Positions 54,287 to 63,042 of a DNA stretch of 64,000 bases are shown here, piece after piece. The position numbers and the translations under genes are program-made. Position 1 is the first letter of the stretch, and each line of letters opens with the position of its first letter. Where the stretch lies: NCBI RefSeq assembly GCF_001922575.1, contig NZ_MRCI01000001.1, positions 1,984,001 through 2,048,000 of the forward strand. Reading direction: 5' to 3'. Source of the DNA: Neptunomonas phycophila. Lineage in GTDB: Bacteria > Pseudomonadota > Gammaproteobacteria > Pseudomonadales > Balneatricaceae. The notes beneath the pieces were generated by a model, which made no database searches, had not been told where the DNA came from, and worked only from the letters and a program-made list of their open reading frames with translations.

Positions 54287-56767
54287 ATGTATCTCTTTAA
54301 AGCATCTTTCGCGGCTATTTTTTTTACGTCTACCCTCACCTCGTTATCAAGTGTAGCGGCCCCTCTCAACCCCTGGATAGACAGCAACGCACCGTCAGTA
54401 CAAGCAAAATCATATAGTGACAAGCGCCCTAATGTTTCGGCCAAGCAAGCACGTGCCCTTAATGCTGATTTTGACCAGCTCACTCAAACGCTGTTAGCCA
54501 TAACAGATGCGACCCCGATTGATGTAGTGATTCCATTACCCGACGGCCTCAGTGCTACCTACCAACTGACATTAACACAGCTCATGGCCGTTGATTTGGG
54601 CAACAAATATCCAAATATCAAAACCTTTGAAGGGGTCGATTTAGCCAACCCTGCTAACAAAGGTCGTTTTGATATCACACCACTTGGGTTTCATGGCATG
54701 TTTCTACACCAAGGTGAATGGGTATTAATTGATCCTGCCAACCACCAAGATACACAAGCATACCTCAGTTATAGCGCTAAAAACGCCATCCCATTGTCTA
54801 CTTCTGTACAGGATGAAGCCCTTAATCCTTTCAGTAATTACGCTAACAATGCCCTGCAGGCTAAATCGCTTGCTCAAACAACGGCGTCAGGATCTCAATT
54901 ACGTACCTATCGTATTGCAGTCAGTGCTACGGGCGAGTACACCCAATTTTTTGGGGGAACAAAAGCCAATGCGATAGCCGGGATAACAACTGCACTCAAC
55001 CGTGTTAATACCATTTTTCAACAAGATTTAGCGGTACAACTTGAATTAGTCAGCAACAGTGATGAGCTAATTTACACAAACCCGAACACAGACCCGTTTG
55101 TCAACAATGACCCTAACTCTGATATAGATACTAATATGGTGCTTGCGGCTAATGTGCTGGGCGTCAATGCCTTTGACTTGGGCCATGTGTTTACCACAAC
55201 AGGTAGCGGCCTCGCCTATGTGGGAAGCGTCTGTGATAACTCACAAATCAGCGGAGGCGGTTATTATAAAGCAGGTGCCGTTTCTGGGCTTTCACAGCCT
55301 AATTCAGATATTTTCTACATTGGGCTATTGGCGCATGAGCTAGGCCATCAATTTGGCGCCAACCATTCTTTTAATGGCACGCAAGCTGTGTGCAGTTCAG
55401 GGCGCAATGCAGAGACGGCATGGGAACCCGGAAGCGGCTCTACAATCATGTCCTACTCTGGCTTGTGCGATAGCGAAAACATACAGAATGATTCTAGCGC
55501 TTTTTTTCATGGCGGCTCGATTAAAGAGATTCAAAGCTACCTGAGCGGCACATCGTGTGCGGCTACCCGCTCTTTAAACAATGCTGCCCCCACCGTTTCA
55601 GCCGGTAGCGATTATATTATCCCGGCGCTAACGCCGTTTATGCTAGAGGCATCAGCATCTGATACCAATGGCGATACACTGAGCTATATTTGGGAAGAGT
55701 TGGACGCAGGTAGCGCATCATCTAGTGCTGCAACCATGATAGACAATGGCTCAGGCGCTCTTTTTAGGTCCTATGAACCCACCGATTCGGCTATCCGATA
55801 TTTTCCTCAACTAACGGACCTTCTTGATGACACCACGTCGTTAGGAGAAGCTTACCCAACCACAAACCGAGACCTCAATTTCCAAGTCACAGTTCGCGAT
55901 GGTAATGGAGGCGTTAGTTATGATGCGAATGTCATTACCGTTGATCGGGATTCCGGGCCTTTTACTGTTAACAGCCCTGTGCTAAACGAACAATGGACAA
56001 CGGGTGAGGAAGTTAGCGTGGAGTGGGACGTAGCAGGGACGAATACCAGCCCGGTTAATTGTCCCGCCGTGGATATTCTATTATCAACTGATGGCGGAGC
56101 CAGCTTCCCAACTGCTTTATTATCTGGCACGACCAATAACGGCGAGCAAACTTTTGTGATGCCAGCAGTAACCAGTAATGACGCACGATTGATGGTGCGT
56201 TGCACTAACAATATCTTTTTTGCGATTAATCCGGGTCGCTTTTCTATAGTATCTGGAGGCAATACCGATTTAACTACGGTTGATACAGATCCATACACTA
56301 CGCCCACAACCGAGGTCACCCCGCCATCTTCAGGCTCGTCGAATAGTGGCGGTGGCGGCGGTAGTATTCCCCCATTTGCCTTACTCGCTTTAGTGATAGC
56401 CGGTGCACTTAGCCTAACTGGCTGCAAAACGGTAGCTAGTCCACATGCCCCCGTAGACCCTCATCATGGTAGCCATCATCATCCTAGTACGGGAGATACG
56501 GCTCGTGCTCAAGCCGATGCCAAACACGCCATGGAACATAACGACTATCGTTTTTTTGCTATTCCTGGGCGCGAAATAATATTGCCGGGCATAGCGCAAC
56601 AACACGTCAGCTCCATTAATACTCAATACGGAACACAAAATATTCCTGTTTCTGATGCATTACAGTCGGCTCAAGATAAGCACGAGCGTGACCATTGGAT
56701 AGAGTATGCCGCCGAATATAACCGATATTTAGCCACGCAACTTAACAGCGACTATCTTGCTCGTTAA
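54287..56767 (+). CDS. Secreted zinc metalloprotease with GlyGly-CTERM-like anchor plus extra C-terminal tail
   Basis: 826 residues. Signal peptide of about 25 residues (ends SVAAPLNPW). The zinc motif H350ELGHQFGANH is the M12/reprolysin-like HExxHxxGxxH; a WEPGSGSTIMSYSGLC Met-turn follows. Then a Fn3/PKD-like region (about 430-560) and an Ig-like GEEVSVEWDVAGTN domain (about 565-655). A Thr/Pro/Ser linker leads to SGGGGGSIPPF (Gly688-692), a hydrophobic helix (about 694-712) and then Cys713 in LSLTGCKTV, which reads like a lipobox. The usual GlyGly-CTERM ends there with Arg residues; here 113 more residues follow, His-rich at first. The next gene is a rhombosortase-like protease 3 bp later. 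Confidence 0.85.
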   Translation: MYLFKASFAAIFFTSTLTSLSSVAAPLNPWIDSNAPSVQAKSYSDKRPNVSAKQARALNADFDQLTQTLLAITDATPIDVVIPLPDGLSATYQLTLTQLMAVDLGNKYPNIKTFEGVDLANPANKGRFDITPLGFHGMFLHQGEWVLIDPANHQDTQAYLSYSAKNAIPLSTSVQDEALNPFSNYANNALQAKSLAQTTASGSQLRTYRIAVSATGEYTQFFGGTKANAIAGITTALNRVNTIFQQDLAVQLELVSNSDELIYTNPNTDPFVNNDPNSDIDTNMVLAANVLGVNAFDLGHVFTTTGSGLAYVGSVCDNSQISGGGYYKAGAVSGLSQPNSDIFYIGLLAHELGHQFGANHSFNGTQAVCSSGRNAETAWEPGSGSTIMSYSGLCDSENIQNDSSAFFHGGSIKEIQSYLSGTSCAATRSLNNAAPTVSAGSDYIIPALTPFMLEASASDTNGDTLSYIWEELDAGSASSSAATMIDNGSGALFRSYEPTDSAIRYFPQLTDLLDDTTSLGEAYPTTNRDLNFQVTVRDGNGGVSYDANVITVDRDSGPFTVNSPVLNEQWTTGEEVSVEWDVAGTNTSPVNCPAVDILLSTDGGASFPTALLSGTTNNGEQTFVMPAVTSNDARLMVRCTNNIFFAINPGRFSIVSGGNTDLTTVDTDPYTTPTTEVTPPSSGSSNSGGGGGSIPPFALLALVIAGALSLTGCKTVASPHAPVDPHHGSHHHPSTGDTARAQADAKHAMEHNDYRFFAIPGREIILPGIAQQHVSSINTQYGTQNIPVSDALQSAQDKHERDHWIEYAAEYNRYLATQLNSDYLAR

Positions 56768-56770
56768 GCC

Positions 56771-57376
56771 ATGTTGCTATTGCTAAAAAAGGAGTGGCGG
56801 CAAAGAAAGGGGGACACATTCATCAGCAAACTAGAGCCTATTCATTGGTTTGCTGTGCTCTGTGTAGCCCTTTTTTTAGCCTGCGCACCTTGGGCCACTG
56901 AATGGACTCAACTCTGGGTATGGAACAATAGCCAGCCATACCCATGGTCGGTATTGAGTGCTCACTTTGCTCATTGGTCTTGGCCACATTTTTGGACTAA
57001 CTTATGCGCATTTATCACTTTTTTAGCGATTTATGGACGTTATCTTTCGGCTAGATCGTTTGTAACTTACTGCCTAGCTATCATTATTAGTTGTGATGTC
57101 TATCTGTATTTTGCGTATGAACGAGCCTTTTATCTTGGCTTCTCTTCAATTTTATATGGGCTATTTAGCATCGCGGCTTTGATTCACTTTAAGACTACTA
57201 AGGTCATCAGCCTCGCCGTTATTGGCTTTCTTATATTCAAAAGCCTTAGCCAATGGTTAATGCCTATCGACAACAATTTGTATGGTATTGCGGTAGCATC
57301 AGACGTGCACATTGTTGGCATGTTGACGGGGGTAGGACTGTTTATTGTCATAACAGTGAAACAAGCGCGGATATAA
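56771..57376 (+). CDS. rrtA: Rhombosortase-like rhomboid protease
   Basis: 201 residues, six or so membrane helices. The GxS motif is GFSSILYGL (Ser125) and the catalytic His is in HIVGMLTGV (His180). HWSWPHFWTNLCAF is the conserved loop-1/helix-2 region. Length and motif order fit the rhombosortase (RrtA) subfamily, which cleaves the C-terminal GlyGly-CTERM anchor of exported proteins. Starting 3 bp after the protease stop with no separate Shine-Dalgarno sequence, it is probably translationally coupled to its own substrate. Confidence 0.85.
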   Translation: MLLLLKKEWRQRKGDTFISKLEPIHWFAVLCVALFLACAPWATEWTQLWVWNNSQPYPWSVLSAHFAHWSWPHFWTNLCAFITFLAIYGRYLSARSFVTYCLAIIISCDVYLYFAYERAFYLGFSSILYGLFSIAALIHFKTTKVISLAVIGFLIFKSLSQWLMPIDNNLYGIAVASDVHIVGMLTGVGLFIVITVKQARI

Positions 57377-57423
57377 AACGTGTTGATTTACATAGATAAT
57401 TAATGAGTGATCAAACAAGATCA

Positions 57424-57459
57424 CAGCGGCAGACCTCCCTGAAAGTCTGCCGCTGTTTT
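57424..57459. terminator. Strong intrinsic terminator
   Basis: CAGCGGCAGAC/GTCTGCCGCTG, an 11-bp perfect stem with a 10-nt loop and TTTTC after it on the plus strand. It closes the protease-rhombosortase transcript and lies 100 bp past the end of the opposing kinase operon. Confidence 0.85.
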
Positions 57460-57559
57460 CTCAATGCAGCTGAGTAGATTATCAATCCATTGGCAACCCA
57501 CAAGCCCATCATATGCCCACCACGTGAGATTGAACATCACTAGAATAAGGGATAGGCAA

Positions 57560-58990
57560 TCAGTGAATAACAAACTCAGGCAGAATGAGTTTCACGCAGA
57601 AACCACTTGGTTCGTTATTCAAGAAACTGATGGTTCCTTTTAACTGTCGCGCCCGCCACTGCATATTAGTCAACCCATATCCCTCAGAACTGACAGAAGC
57701 ATCATAGTCGTTGCGCTCAAGTAGTCGGCAATTCCCGTTATCGCAAATCATCAACTGCACTCCATCGCCATCAGACTGCAAACTGATACTGATACGGGTG
57801 GCGTCAGCGTGCTTAATTATATTCGTCGTAGCTTCTTGAAGTATTCGTAGCAAATGCAATGCCTGCTGGGGCTGCAACGTAATTTGATCGGCCTTAGGAT
57901 CAATTTGCCAGTGCAAACTAATCGATAGTGACTTAATACGCTTATCTAATCGGTATTTAAAGTCCGCCATAATGGCATCAAGGTTGTTCGCATTAACATT
58001 GAGCGAGTTAATAATCAGCCTAAAATCATCCAAACACTCTCTTAAGGTGGCCGCTATATTGTTTCTTGCCTCAGAATCGCTCTCGCGTTCTATGATCGCT
58101 AAAGAACTCACCAGTTGCCCACCTACCCCATCATGCATATCTTTCATAATGCGCGCGCGTTCATCCGAAATAGCTTTAGAGCGTTCAAGCTCTATGGCCT
58201 CTTGACGCTGCTTTGCCAACTCTTCATTTTTTTGAGACAGTTCATCGACAGACGCATTTAAACTTCTCGTTGCCTCTTCTATGCGGCGCAACATATGCTG
58301 CTCATTCCGCTCTAAGGACTCAGCCATCTCATTAAATATGTGCTGTAGTTCGAGTAGTTCTCCGTGTCCGTTTTCAGGGCAACGCGCAGTCAAAGATTTA
58401 AGTTCTATTTCGCGCGCCGTGACGGCAAGAGATGACAAAGCCGACGTCATTTTCCGGCTCATCAGATAGGCTAAAACCAAACCGAGTAACAGTGCCACTA
58501 GGCCAATTAATAAGGTACGGATGTAAAAAGCTTGCAGCTGGGTTGTAATGCGGTCTTCAGAAATACCGATATGAAGATAGCCCAATATAGTCGCAGGCTC
58601 TGATGTGGCGGCTAATTCGATAAGCTCATCGACCAACGGATCTTGATTTCGAATCGCTACCCGAAACGTACGAATCGTTTGATTAACACTATCTAACTCT
58701 CTGGCTAATAGGATACGCCCTTTAGCATCACTAAATTTAATAGAGATTAGCTCATCTATATTAATCATAAGCTCGACAACCTCACTGAGCTTTTCCATGT
58801 CTCCGGTGTAAAAAAAGAATTCGGACATACTGACTATCTGAGCGGCTATTTCATCTCCTCGATTCTGTACTTGCTCCTCTATACCGTCACGCGTAGTCCC
58901 TACTAAAAAGCCCAACACCAACAGCATCACCAGCAGCAAGGGCGCTAGCGATATCAATAACAGCTGCGTTTTAATCCGGGATGCAAACAT
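57560..58990 (-). CDS. Sensor histidine kinase (NarX/HisKA_3 type)
   Basis: 476 residues. Membrane helices at about 9-29 and 158-178 enclose a periplasmic sensor of about 125 residues; HAMP (about 180-235) and coiled coil follow. The phospho-His is in RIMKDMHDGVGGQLVSSL. An HATPase region follows with the N box in LQEATTNIIKHADA and a DNGNC G1-like motif, EGYGLTNMQWRA as G2. Last gene of a four-gene operon whose first gene encodes a NarL-type regulator, clearly its partner. Confidence 0.92.
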   Translation of the reverse strand: MFASRIKTQLLLISLAPLLLVMLLVLGFLVGTTRDGIEEQVQNRGDEIAAQIVSMSEFFFYTGDMEKLSEVVELMINIDELISIKFSDAKGRILLARELDSVNQTIRTFRVAIRNQDPLVDELIELAATSEPATILGYLHIGISEDRITTQLQAFYIRTLLIGLVALLLGLVLAYLMSRKMTSALSSLAVTAREIELKSLTARCPENGHGELLELQHIFNEMAESLERNEQHMLRRIEEATRSLNASVDELSQKNEELAKQRQEAIELERSKAISDERARIMKDMHDGVGGQLVSSLAIIERESDSEARNNIAATLRECLDDFRLIINSLNVNANNLDAIMADFKYRLDKRIKSLSISLHWQIDPKADQITLQPQQALHLLRILQEATTNIIKHADATRISISLQSDGDGVQLMICDNGNCRLLERNDYDASVSSEGYGLTNMQWRARQLKGTISFLNNEPSGFCVKLILPEFVIH

Positions 58991-58995
58991 TAGAC

Positions 58996-59895
58996 TCAGT
59001 CATGCTTTATTTTTATCTTATCAGGCTGGTAGCTCAATGCGCGTGCAATAAATTCATTTACCTCGACCTGGTAATCAGAGTAAACAAAACCTTGGCCTGA
59101 TAATTGGTCGGTTGACATCCAGTTATTGATTAACCCTGAGGTTGTCTCAGCAATACGAGAAAGTGACGAATACACCGCGATCATGGCTCCGGCCTTCTGA
59201 AACGTTTGCGCATAACCCACTACCGGAACTTGATAGCTATACGCCTGGTGCAGAATCCATTTAGCACTATTGCCCGACCAAATAGCGGTATCGTTCACCG
59301 CAACGACGGCTGCCACTTTATAAAAAGAGTCATCAATAAGGCGAGCTGCTACCTCACCTTTCTCAACGACTAAAATTTCAATAAACTCGCGCAAATCAGA
59401 AGGTAATTCTTCAATTTGTTTTCTAGCCCATAAATTTGATTCAGCAATAACAATCAATAACTTATTGCGATAGTCATTTCGAATAAGCGGCTTAGCTGTT
59501 CTTATTAATCGTTCCAAAGGCTGATTTATAACGGAAGCCTGCCAATGCTGCTTTGGTCGACCTTCGAGGATACGGTTTAAAGTTTGTGCTTCAATAAAAC
59601 TGTAAATCACAGAATTACCGCCCTCAATTAGAGCGACATCCTCAGCCGCACGACGACCAACAGGAACAAGTAAGCTATTTGACGAAACGTTACTGCCTTT
59701 AAAATCATCAGCATAAACCACTTGTAACGGTACATCAGCAGAAAGACCATGCTTGATAAGCGTGGTCACTTCGTCGTACAGCGGGGTGTTATCCGATAAG
59801 ACCAAATAAACAGGCTTTGCCGCGATCGCAGCGCCAGAAAAGAGTGCGCTCAGTAAGCACGGTAGAAAAATTAAGTATTTAAGTATGTTTACCAT
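58996..59895 (-). CDS. Periplasmic binding-protein-like component (PF04392-type)
   Basis: 299 residues, signal peptide ending GAAIAAKP. Two Rossmann-like lobes (VYLVLSDNTPLYDEVTTLI; LLIVIAESNLWARKQIEEL; VAAVVAVNDTAIWSGNSAKWILHQ) as in ABC substrate-binding proteins of unknown specificity (TrpX/PF04392-like). No permease or ATPase nearby. Its ATG follows the stop of the TonB-receptor gene directly, and the kinase gene starts 5 bp after it. It is probably a ligand-presenting sensor for the kinase. Confidence 0.82.
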   Translation of the reverse strand: MVNILKYLIFLPCLLSALFSGAAIAAKPVYLVLSDNTPLYDEVTTLIKHGLSADVPLQVVYADDFKGSNVSSNSLLVPVGRRAAEDVALIEGGNSVIYSFIEAQTLNRILEGRPKQHWQASVINQPLERLIRTAKPLIRNDYRNKLLIVIAESNLWARKQIEELPSDLREFIEILVVEKGEVAARLIDDSFYKVAAVVAVNDTAIWSGNSAKWILHQAYSYQVPVVGYAQTFQKAGAMIAVYSSLSRIAETTSGLINNWMSTDQLSGQGFVYSDYQVEVNEFIARALSYQPDKIKIKHD

Positions 59896-61935
59896 CTAGT
59901 GTTTTGAAAAAGTAACGCTGATGTAGTACCTAGGCTCGACCCGTTGTCTAAAAGAAAACTCATGGTACGACTGACCTAAATTTTGAGCAGCTAATTTAAA
60001 AGATAACGACTGCTTGGGCCCTATTGAAAATACACGGGAGGCCGAAATGTCAAAACGCGTATACGCATCCACTTCATCTCCTTTCCCCGTCCAGCGCATC
60101 GAATCTACGTGATACAAAGCCGAACTCACCTGCCAATTACGCCAAGCATGGCTAAATAATAGCCCTACACTCGATTGAGGCGCGCGATTGGTATTGGTTA
60201 TGTATTTATAGGGCGCTATAGCCCGACGCCTTGCATATTCTTCGTTCCTTCCCCAATTAAAATGAAAGCGTAAAAAGCTCTTTTTTAATGGTCTGTAAAT
60301 CAACTCTCCCTCAAAACCATCAGTAATGTAATACCCAACATTAGCGATCTGTTCTCGCTCAATCCCGATAGGATTAGTGATTGACTCATCTAAAACGAAG
60401 CGCATTATATTATCGATACGCTCTCGGTAAAGTTTTAACTCCCACTGCAAAGGGTATTCTTGGTGTTTTCCTATCCAACCTAAATCAACGCTTGTTAACT
60501 CTTCTGCTTTCAATGACGGGTCCGCCAATATGCGTTCATCAACCACCACCCCATTATCAAGGGTCGTCTTCATCGCAAAATTCTTTTCCAATAAAGAAGG
60601 AATACGCCACGCTTTTCCATACCCCAAGCGTAAGGATTGTAAGTTTGAAAAGCGCCAGTTAATGCTTGCACGCGGGGAAAAATAATTACGCTGAAAATCA
60701 TCACGTTCTATTATCGCGCCGCCATTAACTGTCCAGCGTCCTCCTATAGGTAGCTGAAAATTACTGAACGCCCGCAAGGTCGTTGCCGAAACATCATCTT
60801 CAAGGAAAACAGAATTTCCGAAAGTTTCGTAACGCCCCCCAATACCAACCACATACTGTAAGCCTGAATCCTGTATACCACTGAGCTGCCATTCTAGATC
60901 AGTTTTAGCGGTAGTAAATGTATGCGTCCCCATTAACAACGTCTGATCTGGTGAAGCAAATAACGCTTCAAATTGATCAGGCGTGATACCAAACACTTCT
61001 GAGAGCGGCAAACTTTCTACCAAGTCATCATTTTTGGAGTAATTGTGATAAAAATTCAGTTTTGTTTCATACCGGCTATTGAGCTTGTTCGCCCATGAAA
61101 TATGCGCACTTGCTGCATTAACATCACGATCACGCTTTGGATAGAACTGGTTATGCTCAATGCCCGTATCACCTTCAGCCAGTGCAAGATACAGTGATAA
61201 ATCTTGATCGGGACTTAACATAGGGTCTAATTGGATGCTGAGGTTATTAAAACGTCGATCATCAGGGTAATGATCAAAGCCATTATCTTGATGATGCCAA
61301 GCACTTAAGCGATAGTTTAACAAATCACCCAGTTGATTCGTTTTAATGAAAACTTCCCGCTCACCACGATCCCCCACACGCACTTGCGTTTCGAAGCGAC
61401 TATCGAGTGCTATTGGACGGGTAATAATATTGATAGCCGCTGAAAAAGAGTTACTGCCATAAGCCGATGAGGAAGGCCCGCGTACAACCTCTATGCGATC
61501 AATATCATTAATATGAACGCCTAAAATATCCCAATCAACGGTAGATAACGTCGGCATGTACGTTGAACGCCCATTTACCAGCACTTGTAAGCGGCTGGTC
61601 ATCTCCCAACCACCGCCATGATAAGTCGATGCAAACGTACGACCGTCAGCACGAACAGACTGAAAGCCCGGTACTAACCTAAAAAGATCAGCGATATCGG
61701 TAAAACCAGACGCCTCAATAATCTCGCGGTCTAATACAGTTACAGCCGAAGGTGCTTTAAGAATCGATTGATTTAAGCGGCTGGCACTAATAACGACAGG
61801 TAAGTCGGCATCAAAACTATCGTTTAATAACGGTGTGTCATTCGTTAAGGCGACTAAAGGCTTTGCCAATACGACAACAGGGCTGAACATCAGCAGGTAC
61901 AACCAGCACAAAAGCGTTGGGGGTTTCGTTATCAT
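59896..61935 (-). CDS. TonB-dependent receptor of a sensory operon
   Basis: 679 residues, signal peptide ending PVVVLAKP. The plug has SASRLNQSILKAPSAVTVLDREIIEASGF and RIEVVRGPSSSAYGSNSFSAAINIITR; the barrel ends in an aromatic-poor ISVTFSKH. No N-terminal signalling (secretin/TonB short N) domain for a FecR-type anti-sigma is seen; about 20 residues separate signal peptide and plug. It heads the periplasmic protein and kinase in a single operon; ligand unknown. Confidence 0.88.
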   Translation of the reverse strand: MITKPPTLLCWLYLLMFSPVVVLAKPLVALTNDTPLLNDSFDADLPVVISASRLNQSILKAPSAVTVLDREIIEASGFTDIADLFRLVPGFQSVRADGRTFASTYHGGGWEMTSRLQVLVNGRSTYMPTLSTVDWDILGVHINDIDRIEVVRGPSSSAYGSNSFSAAINIITRPIALDSRFETQVRVGDRGEREVFIKTNQLGDLLNYRLSAWHHQDNGFDHYPDDRRFNNLSIQLDPMLSPDQDLSLYLALAEGDTGIEHNQFYPKRDRDVNAASAHISWANKLNSRYETKLNFYHNYSKNDDLVESLPLSEVFGITPDQFEALFASPDQTLLMGTHTFTTAKTDLEWQLSGIQDSGLQYVVGIGGRYETFGNSVFLEDDVSATTLRAFSNFQLPIGGRWTVNGGAIIERDDFQRNYFSPRASINWRFSNLQSLRLGYGKAWRIPSLLEKNFAMKTTLDNGVVVDERILADPSLKAEELTSVDLGWIGKHQEYPLQWELKLYRERIDNIMRFVLDESITNPIGIEREQIANVGYYITDGFEGELIYRPLKKSFLRFHFNWGRNEEYARRRAIAPYKYITNTNRAPQSSVGLLFSHAWRNWQVSSALYHVDSMRWTGKGDEVDAYTRFDISASRVFSIGPKQSLSFKLAAQNLGQSYHEFSFRQRVEPRYYISVTFSKH

Positions 61936-61983
61936 GACTCTCCTTTGTCAACCGGCTTACAGAGAGGCTGCACTGCAAATACG

Positions 61984-62625
61984 TTAAATAAGCCCTTGTC
62001 GGGTGGCTTCGTAGATTGCCTCTGCCTTGTTGCTAACGGATAACTTTTTATAAATGTTTTTCACGTGGGCGTTAACCGTATGGAAGGATACGTCCAACAT
62101 CCCTCCAATCTCTTTTGCGGTATAGCCCTTGCTTACTAGCACTAAAATTTCCTGCTCACGAACACTCAGGTGTGAGCAATTGATCAAGCTTTGCGGCTCA
62201 GGCAAGCTCAACTCAGACAATAAGTAACGAGCAATACTCGGGCTTATTGGCGCTCCGCCTTCCACCATTTGCTGAATAGCGTTATTGATTTCTATAAAGT
62301 CGTCGTCTTTTAACAGGTAGCCAGAGGCACCCGCTTTGAGGGCATTGATCACGTGCTCTTCATCACCAAAAATAGTGATGACGACGGCCAGTTCGGTTTT
62401 TACCTCTGGCTCTCGTAGCATACGTATTAAATCAAGACCGTTACCATCAGGGAGATCTAAGTCGGTTAAGAGAATATCGGGAGAGGTGTGTTGCAAAAAG
62501 AACGCAGCCGCTTTAAAAAAGCCAACCGATCCTACCAGACGGAATTGGCCGCCTTCGTTAATCGCTTTTTCTAGCCGCTCACGAGTCGCGTCATCGTCTT
62601 CAACAATTAAAACACTCAATTTCAT
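61984..62625 (-). CDS. NarL/LuxR-family response regulator
   Basis: 213 residues. Receiver with VEDDD acid pocket, phospho-Asp in ILLTDLDLPDG, and Lys in GYLLKDDD. HTH from about 150 (LSVREQEILVLVSKGYTAKEIGGMLDVSFHTVNAHVKNIYKKL). AAGGA lies 9 bp before the ATG. First gene of the operon with TonB receptor, binding protein and histidine kinase. Confidence 0.93.
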   Translation of the reverse strand: MKLSVLIVEDDDATRERLEKAINEGGQFRLVGSVGFFKAAAFFLQHTSPDILLTDLDLPDGNGLDLIRMLREPEVKTELAVVITIFGDEEHVINALKAGASGYLLKDDDFIEINNAIQQMVEGGAPISPSIARYLLSELSLPEPQSLINCSHLSVREQEILVLVSKGYTAKEIGGMLDVSFHTVNAHVKNIYKKLSVSNKAEAIYEATRQGLI

Positions 62626-62919
62626 GTGATTTCATCCTTGTCACTAGTCTACTTATAACAAGTGATTGACAAAGGTGACAATGACTAATAATAGGCATTG
62701 AGGTTTTCAAACTGTATGGTTGGACTAACCCAAGGTCTAGAACGGTACAAAAAATAGGGCTAAGCCCCCCTCAATACGGACGCCAAAAGCGTACTAATTT
62801 GGTGCGCGCACACATTTAGCGCATCAACTTTTTATAAAATCACAGCAATCCCTTTCGATCCAACTAACTAATAAAAAACAAAATCAATAAAAATCAGCAA
62901 CTTAATAAAAAAACCGTAG
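62626..62919. other. Intergenic region between the response regulator and nasA
   Basis: No gene seen. It should hold the promoter of the response-regulator operon (minus) and enhancer sites of nasA (plus). TTGGTGCGCGCACA near 62799-62812 contains an inverted TGGTGC/GCACA and is a weak NtrC-site candidate. Confidence 0.4.
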
Positions 62920-62936
62920 ATGGCATAAATTATGCT
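62920..62936 (+). promoter_or_regulatory. Sigma-54 type promoter of nasA
   Basis: ATGGCATA-AATT-ATGCTT: GG and GC at the same spacing as the nrtA and nirB promoters, with GGCA and TGC kept. It lies 107-123 bp before the ATG and just before the leader. Confidence 0.72.
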
Positions 62937-62975
62937 TTTAACAAAATAATACCGAGTCTACATTATCGGTTTTAG

Positions 62976-63031
62976 GAGCAATGGCAATGGCGCCCTTTCA
63001 GATATTCGTATCTGTAGGCGCCTTTTTTTTT
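62976..63031 (+). promoter_or_regulatory. NasT-type leader with attenuating terminator (nasA)
   Basis: GGC-AATGGC-GCC (62983-62994) is a stem with an AnnGnn hexaloop. The competing terminator is GGCGCC (62989-62994)/GGCGCC (63017-63022), enclosing CAGATA/TATCTG, followed by nine T. An ACCGA/TCGGT stem at 62951-62970 may be the first hairpin. Confidence 0.85.
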
Positions 63032-63042
63032 GGGTAAATTAT

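Noticed and set aside
55918-56427. 169-codon open frame on the minus strand within the metalloprotease
   Set aside because: Low-complexity Pro/Val content mirrors the Gly/Thr-rich plus-strand gene; no start signal or motif.
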